Shown here: piece by piece, positions 61,412-64,000 of the stretch
Numbering within the stretch: the stretch's first letter is position 1
Layout of the letters: every line of letters starts with the position of its first letter
Assembly: GCA_026705345.1 (NCBI GenBank)
Contig: JAPPAV010000064.1
Coordinates: 24,991 to 88,990, forward strand
Direction: 5' to 3'
From: Gammaproteobacteria bacterium
GTDB lineage: Bacteria > Pseudomonadota > Gammaproteobacteria > Pseudomonadales > Azotimanducaceae
Length of the DNA stretch: 64,000 bases
Notes under the pieces: model-generated
Told to the model about the DNA's origin: nothing
What the model saw: only the letters and a program-made list of their open reading frames with translations
The model's database searches: none
Translations under genes and position numbers: made by a program

Positions 61412-63841
61412 ATGAGCAGCGATCGCTACGACCCGCAAGCCGTGGAGGCCAAGTGGCAGGCCCAATGGGAACGTCGCGGCACCAACGCGTGGAGCGACGA
61501 GGATCTGCTTAACGCCCGGGATCCGTACTACAACCTGATGATGTTCCCGTACCCGTCCGCGGAAGGGCTGCACATCGGCAACCTCTACGCCTACACCGGC
61601 GCCGACGTGAACGGCCGCTACTGGCGGCTCATGGGCAAGGACGTCTTCGAACCCATCGGCTTCGACGCGTTCGGCATCCACTCGGAGAACTACGCCCTCA
61701 AGGTGGGCGCGAACCCGAACGACCTCATCCCGGCCAACGTCGCCAATTTCACCCGCACGCTGAAGCGCTTCGGCGGCATGTTCGACTGGACGCACACCGT
61801 CAATTCCACGGATCCCGGCTACTACAAGTGGACGCAGTGGGTGTTCCTGAAGCTCCTCTCCGCCGGCTTGGCGGAGCGCCGGGAAGCGCCGGTGAATTGG
61901 TGCCCGTCCTGCAAGACCGTGCTCGCCAACGAGCAGGTTCTGGACGGCCTGTGCGAGCGCTGCGAAGCGACGGTGGAACAGCGCCAACTGCCGCAGTGGT
62001 TCTTCAAGATCACGGCCTACGCCGAGCGCCTGCTCGGCAACCTCGACGAGATCGACTGGTCGGACAAGACCAAGAAGGCCCAGGCCAACTGGATCGGCCG
62101 CAGCGAGGGCGCGGAAGTGGACTTCGCCGTGGTTGACCACGACGAGACGATCCGGATCTTCACGACCCGGCCGGACACCTTGTTCGGCGCCACCTACATG
62201 GTGCTGGCACCTGAACATCCGCTGGTGTCGGTGGTGACGACCGCCGACCAGGCACCCGCCGTCGACGCCTACCGCGACAGGGTCGCCAAGCAAGACCTGG
62301 TCGAACGGCAGAAGATCGACAAGGACAAGACCGGCGTGTTCACCGGTGCCTACTGCGTCAATCCGGTGAACGGCGTCGATATCCCGGTGTGGATCGCGGA
62401 CTACGTGCTGATGGGCTACGGCACCGGCGCGATCATGGCGGTACCCGGGCACGACACCCGGGACTTCGAGTTCGCCGAAGCGTTCGACCTGCCCATCGTG
62501 CGCGTGATCGCCGCACCCGGCGAGGATGCGCAAACGCCCCTTGACGAGGCGTTTGTCGGCGACGGCACCCTGGTCAATTCCGGCGATTTCGACGGCCTGT
62601 CCGTCGCCGACGGCAAGCGGGCGGTGGTCGACTGGCTCGCGGGTCGCGGCGTTGCCGAGGCGCAGGTCAACTATCACCTGCGCGACTGGTGCGTCTCCCG
62701 GCAACGCTACTGGGGGCCGCCGATCCCGATCATCCACTGCGACGCCTGCGGTCCGGTGCCGGTGCCCGAAGCGGACCTTCCGGTGGAACTCCCCCATCTG
62801 GACGACTTCCAGCCGGATAATTCCGGGGTGAGTCCCTTGGCCCGGGCAACCCACTGGTACGAGACGCCCTGTCCGAATTGCGGTTCGCCGGCGCACCGGG
62901 ACACCGATGTCACCGACAATTTCCTGTGCAGTGGCTGGTACTTCCTCCGTTACCCCAGCGCGGATCGAAACGACGTGCCCTTCGACGAGGAAATGACCCG
63001 CCGTTGGTTGCCGGTGGACTCCTATATCGGCGGCAACGAGCACGCGGTGCTGCATCTCATGTACGCCCGGTTCCTCACCATGGCGTTGGCCGACCTCGGC
63101 GAGTTGGAGTTCGACGAACCGTTCGCCAAGTTTCGCGCCCACGGGCTCTTGATCCGCGACGGCCGGAAGATGTCGAAGAGCCGCGGCAACGTCATCTCGC
63201 CGGACGCGATCATCGACGAGTTCGGGGCCGACACGCTGCGCCTCTACCTGCTCTTCCTCGGTCCCTACGACCAGATCGCCGACTACCAGAGTCTGGGCAT
63301 CCAGGGGCCCCGCGGCTTCCTGAACCGTCTCTGGCAGAGCGTCGTCGACGCCGAGACGGGTCCCGCCGACCCGGATGTGGAACGCGCGATGCACCGCACC
63401 ATCCGGCGGGTGAGCGAACAGGTTCCCGCGCTGCAGTTCAACACGGCGATCGCGGCGATGATGGAGTACCTGAACCGGGTTCGCGCCGACGGTCGCACAC
63501 CGAAGCGCGCCGAACTGACGCCCCTGGTGGTGATGCTCGCGCCTTTCGCACCGCACATCGCCGAGGAACTCTACGCACGGCTCGGCCACAACGGCGGCGT
63601 ATTCGACGCGGCCCGCTGGCCCGCCTACGACGAAGCCAAGACCGTGGAGTCGACGCTGGAACTCGCCGTGCAGGTCAACGGCAAGGTGCGCGGCCGAATC
63701 GGTGTCCCGGCAGAGGCGGACGAGGAATTCCTCGTCGCCGCCGCGAAGGCGAACGAGAACGTCGCGCGGTACCTGGATGGTGGGGTCTTGAGGAAGACGA
63801 TCGTCGTGCCGGGCAAGCTGGTGAACCTGGTGATCGGATGA
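61412..63841 (+). CDS. leuS: Leucyl-tRNA synthetase, divergent (HIGN) type
   Basis: This 809-residue class I synthetase has N-terminal YPSAEGLHIGN (residues 54-57 HIGN instead of the usual HxGH), zinc-like cysteines around WCPSCKTV and CERCEA, the editing-domain motif TTRPDTLFGATY, and KMSKS at 586-590, followed by the anticodon and C-terminal domains. Surrounding text such as FDAFGIHSENYALKVG is unlike the E. coli enzyme (WDAFGLPAE). Shorter than the E. coli protein (860 aa). Position after lnt follows the normal gammaproteobacterial order. Confidence 0.9.
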   Translation: MSSDRYDPQAVEAKWQAQWERRGTNAWSDEDLLNARDPYYNLMMFPYPSAEGLHIGNLYAYTGADVNGRYWRLMGKDVFEPIGFDAFGIHSENYALKVGANPNDLIPANVANFTRTLKRFGGMFDWTHTVNSTDPGYYKWTQWVFLKLLSAGLAERREAPVNWCPSCKTVLANEQVLDGLCERCEATVEQRQLPQWFFKITAYAERLLGNLDEIDWSDKTKKAQANWIGRSEGAEVDFAVVDHDETIRIFTTRPDTLFGATYMVLAPEHPLVSVVTTADQAPAVDAYRDRVAKQDLVERQKIDKDKTGVFTGAYCVNPVNGVDIPVWIADYVLMGYGTGAIMAVPGHDTRDFEFAEAFDLPIVRVIAAPGEDAQTPLDEAFVGDGTLVNSGDFDGLSVADGKRAVVDWLAGRGVAEAQVNYHLRDWCVSRQRYWGPPIPIIHCDACGPVPVPEADLPVELPHLDDFQPDNSGVSPLARATHWYETPCPNCGSPAHRDTDVTDNFLCSGWYFLRYPSADRNDVPFDEEMTRRWLPVDSYIGGNEHAVLHLMYARFLTMALADLGELEFDEPFAKFRAHGLLIRDGRKMSKSRGNVISPDAIIDEFGADTLRLYLLFLGPYDQIADYQSLGIQGPRGFLNRLWQSVVDAETGPADPDVERAMHRTIRRVSEQVPALQFNTAIAAMMEYLNRVRADGRTPKRAELTPLVVMLAPFAPHIAEELYARLGHNGGVFDAARWPAYDEAKTVESTLELAVQVNGKVRGRIGVPAEADEEFLVAAAKANENVARYLDGGVLRKTIVVPGKLVNLVIG

Positions 63842-63876
63842 GGCGGACGGCCTTCCATGGGACAAATCGACAACCC

Positions 63877-63955
63877 GTAGGGGCGCCCCTTGCGGTCGCC
63901 CGCATCGCGAATCGCTGTTTCCGCCGGCGCGGGACGGGACAAGCCCGTCCCCTAG
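63877..63955. repeat. REP/BIME-like element after leuS
   Basis: GTAG-GGGCGCCC-CTTGC-GGTCGCCC, a linker, then the inverse first-type hairpin GGGACGGGACAAGCCCGTCCCC ending CTAG. Opposed GTAG heads about 79 bp apart, the same length as the copy inside lnt. Noncoding, 36 bp after the leuS stop. Confidence 0.8.
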
Positions 63956-64000
63956 TGTGCCCGGCATGGGCATGGACTTGCAGCCTGAGAAGGGGCTGCC

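Noticed and set aside
61406..63973. 855-residue open frame opposite leuS
   Set aside because: It is the mirror of a clear leuS gene in high-GC DNA, is dominated by Arg/Val/Asp/Gly and shows no domain.
63966..64000. Start of a new gene at ATG 63966
   Set aside because: Only about 11 codons before the edge and no ribosome site; nothing to support it.

Overview
The window is about 64 kb of GC-rich bacterial DNA (roughly two-thirds GC by eye). Its right end carries the miaB-ybeZ-ybeY-corC-lnt-leuS block typical of Gammaproteobacteria, and a DUF1820 gene just upstream of it supports that placement. The rest is an accessory landscape of oxidoreductases, esterases, amidohydrolases, CoA-transferases, Rieske and flavin oxygenases and uptake systems. 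This suits a metabolically versatile, probably uncultivated marine or host-associated gammaproteobacterium. That lifestyle is an inference; no 16S rRNA or marker set is present to fix the taxonomy.

Layout. 1-9 kb: an unknown two-gene unit cut by the left edge, an amidohydrolase, the three-gene proton-translocating transhydrogenase pntAA-pntAB-pntB with a deazaflavin-type reductase overlapping it, an FMN-binding glutamate-synthase-like protein, a nitroreductase, a KTSC protein and a cytochrome c. 9-22 kb: a mazE gene with a 19-codon stump of mazF, a PQQ-type quinoprotein, a four-gene polyamine/opine-type ABC importer, a TonB-dependent receptor, a LOG-family protein, a CaiB-type CoA-transferase and a GPH/MFS symporter. 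22-26.4 kb: coxG-coxS-coxL-coxM, a molybdenum hydroxylase whose large subunit has the form II active-site motif AYRGAGR.

26.4-42.5 kb is the most unusual part. It holds a decayed antitoxin copy, a visibly AT-richer operon encoding a DUF4189 protein and a secreted caspase-like protease with three PPC-type domains, an RHH/PIN toxin-antitoxin pair, a quinone oxidoreductase, a LuxR-type regulator, a 1587-residue secreted di-haem DUF1588-like protein with four internal repeats, its Tat-exported DUF1501 partner, a Rieske oxygenase, a vapBC pair, a dead Rpn nuclease fragment and an orphan higA. A bipartite 36-bp motif lies upstream of both the caspase operon and the di-haem operon.

42.5-55.8 kb: two serine hydrolases, tRNA-Gly(CCC), a DegP/HtrA protease, a zinc alcohol dehydrogenase, a phospholipase-C-like protein, a luciferase-like monooxygenase, and a tight minus-strand operon of CULT (cereblon-like), HAD, PTPS and SDR genes with yhhQ downstream, then a membrane protein, a ferredoxin-reductase-like flavoprotein and DUF1820.

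Scattered through the window are GTAG-headed palindromes with CTTGN loops, i.e. REP/BIME-like elements. One is inserted in frame inside lnt as exactly 26 codons. Three others supply the TAG stop codons of lnt, DUF1820 and higA. The encoding RAYT transposase is not in the window.
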